Origin: Halobaculum halobium
Lineage (GTDB): Archaea > Halobacteriota > Halobacteria > Halobacteriales > Haloferacaceae
DNA: 64,000 nt
Direction of reading: 5' to 3'
Assembly: GCF_030127145.1 (NCBI RefSeq)
Contig: NZ_CP126159.1
Location: 310,001-374,000, forward strand
Numbering within the stretch: the stretch's first letter is position 1; every line of letters begins with the position of its first letter. This document shows, piece by piece, positions 52,327 to 62,068 of the stretch. Made by a program: the position numbers and the translations under genes. The notes beneath the pieces were generated by a model. That model was given only the letters and a program-made list of their open reading frames with translations. It searched no databases and was not told the DNA's origin.

Positions 52327-55245
52327 ATGGTCGGTCGGATGCGCGTACTCCATGTCGACGGCGATCCCGACGCCGCTCCGCTGACTACGACGGCTCTCGC
52401 GGACGCGAACGTGGCTACTGTCGAGACCGCCACTACCGCGGAGGAGGGTCTCGAACGGCTCGCAACGGAGCCGTTCGACTGTGTGGTCGCCGAGTACGCA
52501 CTGCCGGACCAATCCGGGATCGAGGTGCTCAAACGGGTTCGCGACGACCACCCGCTGCTTCCGTTCGTCATCTACACCAACGAGGGGGACGACCACGTCG
52601 AGAGCGACGCGTACGCCGCGGGCGCGACAGAGTACCTCCCGAAGAGCGCAGGACCGGACCGACACGAGCGTGCCGCTGAGCGGCTCAGGTCCGCGGTCGG
52701 CCGCTACCGTGCCGCTGGTCAGTCGTCCACAACACCTCGTCGTCACGCGCTCACGAGCGAGGTGAGCGAGGCGATCGTCCGCGAGTCGACCGTTGACGAG
52801 GCGGCCGATCGCGTCTGTGAGACCCTCGTGGACACCGGCCCGTTCACGGCTGCGGGGATGGCGGTAGTGGACGCCGCCGGCGACGGGGGCGATATCGCGT
52901 TTCGATCGCTGGAACACAGTACTCACGATTCTTTGACTGCCCGCGAAGACGATCCACGGGACGACCGCGACGGCGACGGCCTCAGATCGATCGCCGCAAG
53001 CGTCGCGAGCGACGCACTAGAGGCGGGTCGAGCCGTTGTCGGTTCAACTGTGGATGTCGACGAAGAATCCGCGATTCGGGCGGACTCGTCTGCAGACGAC
53101 GCCGCGTGGCCCGCTGACATCGCTGAACTTGCGGCGCTTCCGTTCGGCTCTGCGGACGCGAGCGACGACGTCCTCGTGGTGACCGCCGACCGCAGTGGGA
53201 CGATCGATCGTTCCGAGCTCGATCGCCTCGACCGAGTCGCGGACACCGTCGACCACGCGCTGCGGTCGTTCGAAGCTCGCGATGGAGTGCGCGAGGAGCG
53301 GAACCGGCGCCGGGCAATGTTCGCCAACGCTCCGACCCCGGTCATCGAGGGGGAGATCCTGGACGGCGGCGAGACCCACCGGATCCGAGACGTCAACACG
53401 GCGTTCGAGGAGGCGTTCGGACACGAGGCAAGCGAAGTTATCGGCGCCGACATCGCCGACGTTGTCGTTCCCGCCGATCGGATGGCCGAACATCGGGCGC
53501 TCCGAACGCGGATCGCCGCCGGGGAACCGATCCTCGAGGAGGTCGTTCGAAAGACGGCCGACGGGGAACGGGAGTTCCTCTTGAGTGGAATCCCCTGGGG
53601 AACCGACGGTGACCGTGCGTCCGGGTGGTACGTATGGCACGTCGATATCTCCGATCGCAAGCGTCGAGCACGGGCCATCGAAGAACTGCACGCCGCGACC
53701 GGGACACTCGTCGAGGCGACGAGTCCAAGCGAAGTCGCAGCGATCACCGGCGACGCCCTCCGAGACGTCCTCGACCTCCCGTACAACGGCGTCCACCTCT
53801 ACGACGATCGCGAGGGGGGACTCGTCCCGGTCGCGTGGACGGACGAAACCGAAGCGATGGTTGGTGCCCCGCCGACGTTCGACCCGGGCGAGGGAATCGC
53901 CGGACAGGCGTACGTGACGGGCGAGCCGAAGGTCTACGACGACATCGCCGACGCCCCCGACCGATACAACTCCGACACGCCGATCCGCAGCGAAATGGCA
54001 CTCCCCCTGGCGGACCACGGTGTGCTCCTCGTCGGCGCTCCCGAGCGCGACGCGTTCGACGATCTCGACGTGTCCATGGCACGGACGCTCGCCGAGCACG
54101 CGACTGCGGTGTTGCACCGAATCGAGCGCGAGACCGTGCTCGAACAACTCCAAAAGCACACCCAGCGACTGATGCACGCGACCACGGCGGAGGAAATCGC
54201 CGACATCGCCGTCGGGACCGCAAGCGACGTTCTCGGCGCTCAGCTGAGCGGAGTTCACCTCGTCCGCGACGGCGGTCAGCGGCTCGAGATCGTCGCGTAC
54301 GCCGACTCCGTGGAGTCGGCCTTCGACCAGCCTCCGATGTACGAACGGGGACTTGACGGCGACATCGCGGGAGAAGTCGTCTGGGCCGCGTTCGACAGCA
54401 GAACGCCGCAACACATTGACGACATTCGAACGCACGAACGCCTCGCCGAGGAGACGCCGAGTCGGAGCGTGGTCGTGTACCCGCTCGACGATCACGGCGT
54501 GTTCATCGTCTCGTCGACCGAGCCGAACGCATTCGATGAACCGGACAAGATGTTCATCGAGATCCTAGCGACAGCGGTAACGGCGGCGCTCGATCGGGTC
54601 GAGCGAGAGCAGGAACTGCGCCGTCGGAACGAGCATCTCGACGAGTTCGCCGGGCTGATCTCACACGACCTCCGCAACCCGCTCAACGTCGCACAAGGCC
54701 GACTCGAACTGGCTCGCAGTGAAACGGACTCAGACCACCTCGATCCCGCCGCGAGCGCGGTGGAGCGAGCCCTGTCGCTGCTCGAGGAGTCGCTCGCGGT
54801 CGCACGACAGGGACACGACGACGGCGACGTCGAACCCGTCGATCTCGCGGCGACTGTTTCGGCGTGTTGGACCCACACGGAGACCGCGCAGGCGGAACTG
54901 CGCATCGAGACCGACCAGACCCTCTGTGCCGACCCGAGCAGGCTCAAACAGCTCCTCGAGAACTTGTTCGGAAACGCGGTGAAACACGGTGGAGACGCCG
55001 TCCGTGTCACCGTCGGCGACATCCCTGGAGGGTTCTACGTTGCCGACGACGGCCCGGGGATTCCCGACGACGAGCGCGACACCGCCTTCGAAGTCGGATA
55101 CACTACTGACGACGAAAGCACGGGATACGGGCTGTACATCGTCCGAGAGATCGCGAACGCACACGGCTGGGAGATCGACGTCGTCGAGAGCGAGGATGGC
55201 GGAGCGCGGTTCGAGGTGACCGGCGTCGAAACCGTCGAACGCTAG
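52327..55245 (+). CDS. Sensor histidine kinase with receiver-like, PAS and GAF domains
   Basis: 972 residues. Domains: a receiver-like domain 5-110, a degenerate GAF-like region (140-315), PAS (325-445), two GAF domains (455-600 and 605-758), and a HisKA/HATPase part. The kinase has SHDLRNP with His 780, NLFGNAVKHGG, VADDGPGIPDD and GYGLYIVRE. In the receiver the phosphoacceptor position reads AEYALPD, with Glu 56 instead of Asp, while Lys 105 of the PKS motif is kept. It is cytoplasmic, with no helices, and is convergent with a second kinase. Confidence 0.92.
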   Translation: MVGRMRVLHVDGDPDAAPLTTTALADANVATVETATTAEEGLERLATEPFDCVVAEYALPDQSGIEVLKRVRDDHPLLPFVIYTNEGDDHVESDAYAAGATEYLPKSAGPDRHERAAERLRSAVGRYRAAGQSSTTPRRHALTSEVSEAIVRESTVDEAADRVCETLVDTGPFTAAGMAVVDAAGDGGDIAFRSLEHSTHDSLTAREDDPRDDRDGDGLRSIAASVASDALEAGRAVVGSTVDVDEESAIRADSSADDAAWPADIAELAALPFGSADASDDVLVVTADRSGTIDRSELDRLDRVADTVDHALRSFEARDGVREERNRRRAMFANAPTPVIEGEILDGGETHRIRDVNTAFEEAFGHEASEVIGADIADVVVPADRMAEHRALRTRIAAGEPILEEVVRKTADGEREFLLSGIPWGTDGDRASGWYVWHVDISDRKRRARAIEELHAATGTLVEATSPSEVAAITGDALRDVLDLPYNGVHLYDDREGGLVPVAWTDETEAMVGAPPTFDPGEGIAGQAYVTGEPKVYDDIADAPDRYNSDTPIRSEMALPLADHGVLLVGAPERDAFDDLDVSMARTLAEHATAVLHRIERETVLEQLQKHTQRLMHATTAEEIADIAVGTASDVLGAQLSGVHLVRDGGQRLEIVAYADSVESAFDQPPMYERGLDGDIAGEVVWAAFDSRTPQHIDDIRTHERLAEETPSRSVVVYPLDDHGVFIVSSTEPNAFDEPDKMFIEILATAVTAALDRVEREQELRRRNEHLDEFAGLISHDLRNPLNVAQGRLELARSETDSDHLDPAASAVERALSLLEESLAVARQGHDDGDVEPVDLAATVSACWTHTETAQAELRIETDQTLCADPSRLKQLLENLFGNAVKHGGDAVRVTVGDIPGGFYVADDGPGIPDDERDTAFEVGYTTDDESTGYGLYIVREIANAHGWEIDVVESEDGGARFEVTGVETVER

Positions 55246-55275
55246 CGATTCGCGGCCTGAGCGACAAAACGGAAT

Positions 55276-55314
55276 GAGACGGAGGCCGGTGAGACGGAGG
55301 TCGGTGAGACGGAG
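55276..55314. repeat. Short tandem repeat, 15-bp unit
   Basis: GAGACGGAGGCCGGT occurs twice with one base change, and a third partial copy follows, between two convergent genes. It is a small simple repeat with no sign of function. Confidence 0.6.
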
Positions 55315-55335
55315 CCATGCGGGATCGACTCGCGC

Positions 55336-56370
55336 TTACGATCGGATATCGAGCCCGCGGAGCTCGAACCGGGCGCCCCCGGTCTCGTCGTCGGTGACCG
55401 AGACAGTCCAGTCGTGCCCCTCGGCGATCTGCCGGACGATCGAAAGACCGTATCCAGTTCCCCGGTCCCGCGTCGAAAATCCGCGATCGAAGATCGTTTC
55501 GCGGTCCTCCGCGGGCACCCCCGGGCCGTCGTCGGCGACGTAGATCCCGTCGCCGTCGGAGAGTTGGTCGACCCGAACAGTGACCGACTCGCCGCCGTGG
55601 TCGACCGCGTTGCGAAAGAGGTTCTCGAAGAGCCCGCGGAGTCGACTCTCGTCGGCCACGACAGTTTCGTTGCCGATTCCGACGACGAGCGACGCGCCGT
55701 CCGCGTGAACGCTTCCCCACGCGTCTCGGGCGCACGACCCGATCTCGACGGGCTCGGTCTCACCGATGTAGCGTCCCTCCTTCGACAGCGCGAGGACGTC
55801 CTCGACGAGTTTCTCGATCCGCTCCAGCGAGCCGGCGACGGTTTCGAGTTCGGGCGCGTCGTGTTCCTGTCGTGCCAGATCGGTGTACCCCCGCGCCACC
55901 GACAGCGGGTTGCGGATGTCGTGTGCGAGGATGTCGGCGAAGTCGTCGAGCCGGTCCTTCTGGTCCTTGAGTTGCGCCTCCCGTTCGCGCTGCTCGGAGA
56001 TGTCCCTGATGATACCGGTGAAGTATCGCTCCCCGTCGTGCGTGTGCTCGCGGAGGCTGATCAGCGTCGGCACTTCCGTCCCGTCCTTGTGAAGCGCGGG
56101 GAGTTCCATGCCGTCCCAGTCGATGTTCCGCTCGCCAGACTCGACGTACTGAGCGAGCGCCTCCGCGTGGACGGGACGGAGGCGCTCGGGGATGATCGTC
56201 ATCTTCGAACTGCCGACGAGTTCCTCGGGCGAGTAGCCGAGGAGGTCCTCGATCGCGGGATTCGCGTACCTGATCGTGCTCTCCTCGTCGATCGTCAACA
56301 TTCCCTCCGCCGTGTTCTCGACGAGGGCGCGGTAGAAGTCGTCCGATGCGACCGGAGGCTCAGGTTCCAT
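55336..56370 (-). CDS. PAS sensor histidine kinase
   Basis: 344 residues. One PAS domain (about 10-128, with ALVENTAEGMLTIDEESTIR and DISEQRERE at its end), then HisKA with LAHDIRNPLSVARGYTDL (phosphorylated His) and HATPase with NLFRNAVDHGG, VADDGPGVPAE and GYGLSIVRQ. No membrane segment. A compact haloarchaeal cytoplasmic kinase. It is convergent with the 972-residue kinase and divergent from the surface-protein cluster, so it might control that cluster; this is inference. Confidence 0.92.
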   Translation of the reverse strand: MEPEPPVASDDFYRALVENTAEGMLTIDEESTIRYANPAIEDLLGYSPEELVGSSKMTIIPERLRPVHAEALAQYVESGERNIDWDGMELPALHKDGTEVPTLISLREHTHDGERYFTGIIRDISEQREREAQLKDQKDRLDDFADILAHDIRNPLSVARGYTDLARQEHDAPELETVAGSLERIEKLVEDVLALSKEGRYIGETEPVEIGSCARDAWGSVHADGASLVVGIGNETVVADESRLRGLFENLFRNAVDHGGESVTVRVDQLSDGDGIYVADDGPGVPAEDRETIFDRGFSTRDRGTGYGLSIVRQIAEGHDWTVSVTDDETGGARFELRGLDIRS

Positions 56371-56536
56371 TGAAGCGAGTACTCAACGTTGCGTTCGTGG
56401 ATACAAAAAGCACGCGTCGCGTTCCCGCAGGAGTTCTCAAACCGTCTACAGGCCCGCCGGCGGGGGCGTAGCGGAGGACGGATAGTCGACAACGCACGAA
56501 TCATTTCGTGAAGGTAATTCATGTATAATCAGACAA

Positions 56537-56544
56537 CTATATAT
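56537..56544 (+). promoter_or_regulatory. TATA box of the surface-protein cluster
   Basis: CTATATAT, centred 28 bp before ATG 56568, is a strong leaderless-type promoter for the three-gene cluster. Confidence 0.65.
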
Positions 56545-56567
56545 GTCGAATATGTATCTAAATCGGT

Positions 56568-59384
56568 ATGAATCGACAGTTCGGCAGGCGGGCCTTCCTG
56601 GGGCTCGGAGCCGCCGCGTCGGTCGCCGTCGGCGGGACGACCGTCGGACGCGCGTCGTTTTCGGGGCTCGACCAAGACTTCGAGTCCGTCTCCGTCGGCG
56701 GCTACCCAGGAGGATGGCGGAAGGACGGAGCCACGGAACAGGCGGTTGTCAGCGAGCGGTCACACAGCGGTGGCCGATCGTTACGGCTCAAGGGAGGACA
56801 CGGCGGCTGCTGGGAGGCGATCGCGAACGCGCCGATCGGCGGCCATCCGGGCGAGACGGCGGTGCGGTTCTCGGGGGCCGTCCTCCCGGGTGCAGCCGGG
56901 TCGTTCGGCTGCCACGACAAGCGCTACGCACGGGTCCAGTTGCGGACTGACGCCGGCGGCGGATGGTCTGATGGGTCGAATCGGACCCTCCTCACGATGC
57001 ACCGCGACGGAACGCTCCGGGCGGCCGGTGGCGGCGAGGTCGGGACGTTCTCACCGGGCGAGTGGATCAGCTACGACATTACCTACCAGTACGACGCCAC
57101 CGCGGGTGAGGTGACCTTGGAGTATGAGTTCGATGGCGGGTCGAGCGGGGGGACGACGACGGTCGACGCGGCCAGTTGGGAGACTGACCTCTCGTATCTC
57201 ACGGTTCGCAGTGGCGACTTCACGACGTACTGGGACTCGGTCGTCGCGAAGGCGGTCGGCGGCGGAAATCAGGTGCCGGAGGCGGCGTTCCAGTTTGCAC
57301 CCTCGTCGCCGACCGTCGCCGACGACGTCGTGTTCGACGCCAGCGACGCGAGTGACGCCGACGGCTCCGTCGTCGGCTATGCGTGGGACCTCGACGGCGA
57401 CGGCGACTACGATGCGACCGGCGAGACGGTCGTGCGCTCGTACGACAGCGGCGGCGAGTATCCGGTGTCGCTCCGGGTGACGGACGACGACGGCGCCACG
57501 GCGGTGACGACGAGGACCGTCGCGGTCGGAAGCGGAAACACCGCGCCGTCGGCCTCGTTTCAGATCGCGCCGCAGTCCCCGACCGTCGGCGACACGCTCA
57601 CCTTCGACGCCTCGGGCGCTGAGGACCCGGACGGCTCGATCCGACGCTACGAGTGGGACCTCGACGGCGACGGCGACTACGACGAGACCGGACGGATCGT
57701 CGAGCGCACGGTCGAGAACTCGGGAACGTTCGACGTCGCCCTCAGAGTCACCGACGACGACGGCGCGACCGACCGGACCAGACGGTCGGTCTCCGTCGGT
57801 GAAGCCGAGAACCGGGCGCCGACCGCGGCGTTCGAGGCTACCCCGTCGCCGCCGGTCGCGGGTTCCGCGACCACGTTCGACGCCTCGGCCGCCGAGGACC
57901 CGGACGGGTCGATCGCACGCTACGAGTGGGACCTCGACGGAGACGGAAGCGTCGACACCACGGGACAGTCGGTCGAATACACCTTCGAGGAGGCCGGCGA
58001 CGTGACAGTCACCCTTTGGGTCACAGACGGCGAGGGCACTGTCGGTTCGACTGAACGGACGCTGTCGGTCGCCGAGCCGGAGAACGAGCCTCCCTCGGCG
58101 GTGTTCGACAGTTCGACCGCGGAGCCGCAGGCCGGCGAGACGGTCCGCTTCGACGCCTCGGCGAGCAACGACCCGGACGGGGAGATCCAACAGTACCGAT
58201 GGGACCTGACTGGGGACGGGACCCGCGACGCGACCGGCCAGGCCGTCGAGTACACCTACGAGTCGCCGGGGGAGTACACAGTCCGGCTCACCGTCGTCGA
58301 CGCGGCCGGCGCGAAGGCCACGAGCAGCGGAACGATCACTGTCACCGAGAACCCGTTGAGCTCGCTCAAGTCGGCACACCTGAAGACTGCCGAGCGTGTC
58401 GACGAGATCTCCGTCGCGAACCTCGGCGCCACCGCCAAGGCCCAACAGGCGAACAGGGCGTTCACCGACGCCGTCGAACGCGGCGAAATCGAGCAGGGAA
58501 CCGCGATAGACGCGATCCGCCGGCTGGACTCGGGGCTGAGCGTCACTGAAGACACCCTCGAACACATCGGCCCTGCCGAGGAGTTGAGCGGGAACCGGGT
58601 CGATCTCACGCAGGAGATGGCGCTCCCGACGATCAACACGTCGATGGAACTGCTGTTGACCGTCGTCTCGATCGCGAAGAAGGTATCCAAGGGCGTTGGG
58701 CTCGGGACGAAGGCGGTGCTCTCGACAGCGAAGTCGAAGGCCAAGGACGCCGTGAAGACGATCTTGACCGGCATGCTCGGTCGGAAGATCGACGCGATGT
58801 CGAAGATCAACTACGAGGCGAACACGATCGTCGGGGAGATCGTCAACGGGGGGCTGGACACGGTCGCGGCCGTCAACGAAGCCGTCGAGGAGGCCGCCCA
58901 ACGGGTCATCGACTCGGTGGCGACGTCGATCCAGTACTACGCGGAGACGCGGATGGCGACCGGAGTGACCCCGCTGGCCGGGTCGTTCGTCGGTTCGACG
59001 CCCGCGTCGCTGGAGGCGGGGTTGAACTTCTTCTACGCGTACCTCACGCCCGAGCGCGTGGCCGAGAACGGCCTCCGGGGCGACACGAACGCGGCCATGT
59101 CCGCGGCGACCGACGCCTCACACTCGATCGCGAGCGAGGCCGAGGACACCCAAGGGATCATCGAGGATGCCAAGGAGTTCGGCGACTCGTTCTCGTTGAC
59201 GGAATCGGTGTATCGGCTCTGGAACGATCCCAGCCTCTGGGAGGTCGCGAAGACGATCGGCTCGGTCGTCCTGTTCGTCGCCGGCGGCGTCGTCGACGCC
59301 TTCGCGACCGGCGGGGGGATCGGCGCGCTCGTGAAGATCAACGTGACACACCATCTCGGCTTGTTCAACGCCATCAGGGGGTAA
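56568..59384 (+). CDS. Tat-exported protein with four PKD domains and a helical tail
   Basis: 938 residues. Tat signal GRRAFLGLGAAAS, a beta-sandwich domain like a carbohydrate-binding lectin (30-232), four PKD domains (236-322, 325-411, 416-502, 507-594) each with a YEWDLDGDG-like calcium-type motif, then a long helical region (597-938) with a hydrophobic segment near the end (VVLFVAGGVVDAFATGG). It probably works outside the cell as an adhesion or assembly protein. The helical tail has no family I know. The next gene starts 4 bp downstream. Confidence 0.9.
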   Translation: MNRQFGRRAFLGLGAAASVAVGGTTVGRASFSGLDQDFESVSVGGYPGGWRKDGATEQAVVSERSHSGGRSLRLKGGHGGCWEAIANAPIGGHPGETAVRFSGAVLPGAAGSFGCHDKRYARVQLRTDAGGGWSDGSNRTLLTMHRDGTLRAAGGGEVGTFSPGEWISYDITYQYDATAGEVTLEYEFDGGSSGGTTTVDAASWETDLSYLTVRSGDFTTYWDSVVAKAVGGGNQVPEAAFQFAPSSPTVADDVVFDASDASDADGSVVGYAWDLDGDGDYDATGETVVRSYDSGGEYPVSLRVTDDDGATAVTTRTVAVGSGNTAPSASFQIAPQSPTVGDTLTFDASGAEDPDGSIRRYEWDLDGDGDYDETGRIVERTVENSGTFDVALRVTDDDGATDRTRRSVSVGEAENRAPTAAFEATPSPPVAGSATTFDASAAEDPDGSIARYEWDLDGDGSVDTTGQSVEYTFEEAGDVTVTLWVTDGEGTVGSTERTLSVAEPENEPPSAVFDSSTAEPQAGETVRFDASASNDPDGEIQQYRWDLTGDGTRDATGQAVEYTYESPGEYTVRLTVVDAAGAKATSSGTITVTENPLSSLKSAHLKTAERVDEISVANLGATAKAQQANRAFTDAVERGEIEQGTAIDAIRRLDSGLSVTEDTLEHIGPAEELSGNRVDLTQEMALPTINTSMELLLTVVSIAKKVSKGVGLGTKAVLSTAKSKAKDAVKTILTGMLGRKIDAMSKINYEANTIVGEIVNGGLDTVAAVNEAVEEAAQRVIDSVATSIQYYAETRMATGVTPLAGSFVGSTPASLEAGLNFFYAYLTPERVAENGLRGDTNAAMSAATDASHSIASEAEDTQGIIEDAKEFGDSFSLTESVYRLWNDPSLWEVAKTIGSVVLFVAGGVVDAFATGGGIGALVKINVTHHLGLFNAIRG

Positions 59385-59387
59385 CCG

Positions 59388-60395
59388 ATGCAGGACACAT
59401 CTACAGCCATCCCAGATCTGTTCGAGCGGTACAGGAGCGCGCTTGAGGGCGGCGACCTTCCCGAGGCTATTGAGTACGCCGTTCGAATCGACGACACCGA
59501 ATCGAGCGTCGACTCCCTACTGACGGACTTCCGGACGGCGGTCGAGAACGACGAGCGAGTCCTCGCCCGAACCATTCTCGGACAGATCGCCGACGCCTAC
59601 GAGCGCGACGGGCAGGAGTTCCAAGCTCGCACCCAGCGCGCGATGACGGCCATCGAGGAAGGGACGCTTACCGAGTCCGAGCGGGAGGAACTGCTCGCGT
59701 TCACCCGGGCCGCCGCCCAGACTGATCTGACGCGGACGGGCTTTCTCGTCGACGCGGTGAACTTCTTCGAGGGAACCCAGGAGGGATCGGCGCTGGTCGA
59801 GACGACCGACCAAGTCCGTCGGACCGAGAGTGACATCGACGAAGCCTCGGACACGGTCTCGTCGGTCACCTCGGAGGCGTCGCTCACCGCGTCCCCCAGC
59901 ATTCTCGGGAGCACGGCGCCCGAGGAGCTGACGCAGGGGACGAGCGTCGAGATGGTCGCGACCGTCGGCAACGTCGGCGACGCCGAGTCAGCCGCCCTCT
60001 CGGTGAGCGTCGACGCCGACGATGGAATCAAGCCGAACCGTTCCTCGGTTGACGTGGGACGGCTCGCCGGCGGCGACCGAACGGAGGTGACCGTCGAGTT
60101 CACCGGTCAGCGGGCCGGCTCGCACTCCGTGACGGTCGCGCTGGAGGCCGATGGCTCGGTCGTCGAGTCGGTGAGCGAGACATTCGACGTTCGAGAGACG
60201 GCCCAATCCGTCCGCGAGGCGATCTCGGGCGGCGGCTCGGGGGAACTCGACGCGACCGACATCAGGACCGCGATCACCCACTGGTCGAACGACACGCAGG
60301 TGCCCGGAACGGGCGGGAAAACTGTCGACACCGAGACGATTCAACGGCTCGTCACCGAATGGGTCGCGGCGAACGGAGGCGGCTCGAATGTGTGA
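59388..60395 (+). CDS. CARDB-like protein with a dockerin-like end
   Basis: 335 residues. An N-terminal helical region (1-130) has no signal peptide. Residues 165-265 form a CARDB-type beta-sandwich (EMVATVGNVGDAESAALSVS). The end (285-330, LDATDIRTAITHWSN and TVDTETIQRLVTEWVAANGG) resembles a dockerin type I repeat pair. Absence of a signal is odd for an extracellular fold; it may be exported with the first protein or act inside. Overlaps the next gene by 8 bp. Confidence 0.82.
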   Translation: MQDTSTAIPDLFERYRSALEGGDLPEAIEYAVRIDDTESSVDSLLTDFRTAVENDERVLARTILGQIADAYERDGQEFQARTQRAMTAIEEGTLTESEREELLAFTRAAAQTDLTRTGFLVDAVNFFEGTQEGSALVETTDQVRRTESDIDEASDTVSSVTSEASLTASPSILGSTAPEELTQGTSVEMVATVGNVGDAESAALSVSVDADDGIKPNRSSVDVGRLAGGDRTEVTVEFTGQRAGSHSVTVALEADGSVVESVSETFDVRETAQSVREAISGGGSGELDATDIRTAITHWSNDTQVPGTGGKTVDTETIQRLVTEWVAANGGGSNV

Positions 60396-61032
60396 TCGCT
60401 CGGCCGAGAGCGGATACGGTACGCGGTGGCTGTACACGGCGATCGTCGCGCTGACGGTCGTTGCCGCGGCGACGACTGCACCGGTCGCGGCCCAGTCCAA
60501 CGGGGGGCTCGGGCTCTCGATCGATCCGGTTCGCGATACCGTCGAACCCGGCGAGACGGTGCAGATCGGCGTGACCGTCGAGAACGCCGGCGGTGAAGTC
60601 GCGCCCGGAACGGTGTTGGCGTTGGACCCGCTGCCCGACGGGTGGACGGTCGACTCGTGGTCGGGCACCGACGCGGCGTACCGAAACTCGACGAACGAGT
60701 GGCTATGGACGGCGGTCGATCCCGGCGAGACGCTGAAGTTCACTGTGGTCGTGGCTGTGTCGGCCGACGCCGCGGGCGAGGGATCGGTGGCGGGCACGCT
60801 GAGCGACGGACGGGATCGAGAGGCCTCGGCGAGTGCGACGATCCGCGTGCGCGGGACGGACACGACGGCGGCGTCGAGCGACTCCGGCGCTGCGAACGAC
60901 GCCGCCGACGCGCAGTCCCGGGTTGGGGAACTTCGCACCGCTGTTGAGACGCCCGGATTCGGCCCGGCCCCGGCGCTGATCGGGATCCTGCTGGCGGCCG
61001 CGGGGCTGGCGGTTCGACGACGGGGACGGTAA
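60388..61032 (+). CDS. Secreted protein with PGF-CTERM anchor
   Basis: 214 residues. Sec-type signal (WLYTAIVALTVVAAATTAPVAAQ), a NEW3/CARDB-like beta-sandwich (about 45-145, VQIGVTVENAGGEVAPGTVL), a Ser/Ala/Asp stalk, and the C-terminal TPGFGPAPALIGILLAAAGL plus RRRGR, a PGF-CTERM signal. Archaeosortase A would cut there and attach a lipid. It is the third gene of the surface cluster and could tether the others to the cell. Confidence 0.88.
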   Translation: MCDRSAESGYGTRWLYTAIVALTVVAAATTAPVAAQSNGGLGLSIDPVRDTVEPGETVQIGVTVENAGGEVAPGTVLALDPLPDGWTVDSWSGTDAAYRNSTNEWLWTAVDPGETLKFTVVVAVSADAAGEGSVAGTLSDGRDREASASATIRVRGTDTTAASSDSGAANDAADAQSRVGELRTAVETPGFGPAPALIGILLAAAGLAVRRRGR

Positions 61033-61333
61033 GATCGCGCTCGACACCGGTCGCCCGAAACACCGGATGGGCGATGGCCGATCGCCCGTCCAGTGGTGGT
61101 GTCAACCGGGCCAATCCCGATCGGATCGCGGACGGAACCGGCCCAATTGCGATTGCTCGACATAGTCGGTAAATATTGTCGATTTCGTTCGGGCACTCCC
61201 CCTGTCGGCTCGCTCGGAGGCTCCGCCGAGGGCACCGTGGCCCGCGCCGGTCGAGTCCTGATCGCTGGCCGATCCGGTGGCCAGCGCGTTCCGCGGCCGC
61301 GGCGTTGAAGCGGTGCGGGTACCGACAGTCGGT
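61033..61333. other. Gap before endonuclease III
   Basis: 301 bp without an accepted gene. AT-rich GTAAATATTGTC near 61170 could be a promoter; the 160 bp after it to ATG 61334 is GC-rich and has an alternative GTG start at 61277. Confidence 0.4.
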
Positions 61334-62038
61334 ATGTCCAGTCAGGACGCGAACTGGGACGAGGCGGCCGTCCGCGATCTCCACGGGGATCTGGTCGAGG
61401 TACACGGCGCAGTCGGCGGCAGCGACGCCCACGGCGCAGACAGCGACGCCGAACCGGGCGAAGGCGTCCGGCAACTGCTGACGACGATCCTCTCGCAGAA
61501 CGTCGCAGACACGAACACCGAGCGGGCCGCCGAGAGCCTCTTCTCGGCGTACGCGGACTTCGACGCCATCGAGTCTGCTCCCACGGACGAACTCGCGGAG
61601 ACGATCCGCGTCGCCGGTCTCGCACAAACGAAGGCGACGCGTATCCAGCGGGCGCTCGCGGCGATCCGCGGGGAGACCGGCGGCGCGTACTCGCTGGCGT
61701 TTCTCGACGCGATGGGCACCGAGGAGGCGAAGGCGTGGCTCACCGAGATCAAAGGCGTCGGACCGAAGACCGCGAGCGTCGTTCTCAACTTCCACTTCGG
61801 GAAGCCGACGATGGCCGTCGACACGCACGTCGAGCGCGTGTCCAAGCGGTTCGGGCTCGTCCCGGAGTCGGCGTCGAACGCCCGCGCCCACGACGTGCTC
61901 GACAGCGTGATCCCGGACGAACTCACCTACCCGATGCACGTGTTGCTTATCGAGCACGGGCGAGAGTACTGTGCGGCGCGGAACGCGGACTGTACTAACC
62001 CGGTGTGTGAACGCCACTGCGAATGCGAGTGGTGTTGA
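61334..62038 (+). CDS. nth: Endonuclease III
   Basis: 234 residues from ATG 61334 (GTG 61277 would add 19). It has TTILSQNVADTNTERA, the helix-hairpin-helix IKGVGPKTASVVLNF, the catalytic Asp in MAVDTHVERVSKRFG, and a cysteine-rich C-terminus (six Cys, including C-x6-C) for the 4Fe-4S cluster. The Cys spacing (x6, x4, x3) differs from E. coli Nth (x6, x2, x5), so the cluster ligands are uncertain. It removes damaged pyrimidines from DNA. Confidence 0.92.
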   Translation: MSSQDANWDEAAVRDLHGDLVEVHGAVGGSDAHGADSDAEPGEGVRQLLTTILSQNVADTNTERAAESLFSAYADFDAIESAPTDELAETIRVAGLAQTKATRIQRALAAIRGETGGAYSLAFLDAMGTEEAKAWLTEIKGVGPKTASVVLNFHFGKPTMAVDTHVERVSKRFGLVPESASNARAHDVLDSVIPDELTYPMHVLLIEHGREYCAARNADCTNPVCERHCECEWC

Positions 62039-62068
62039 GCGGTCTCGTCGGTCAGACTACTCCTCGGG

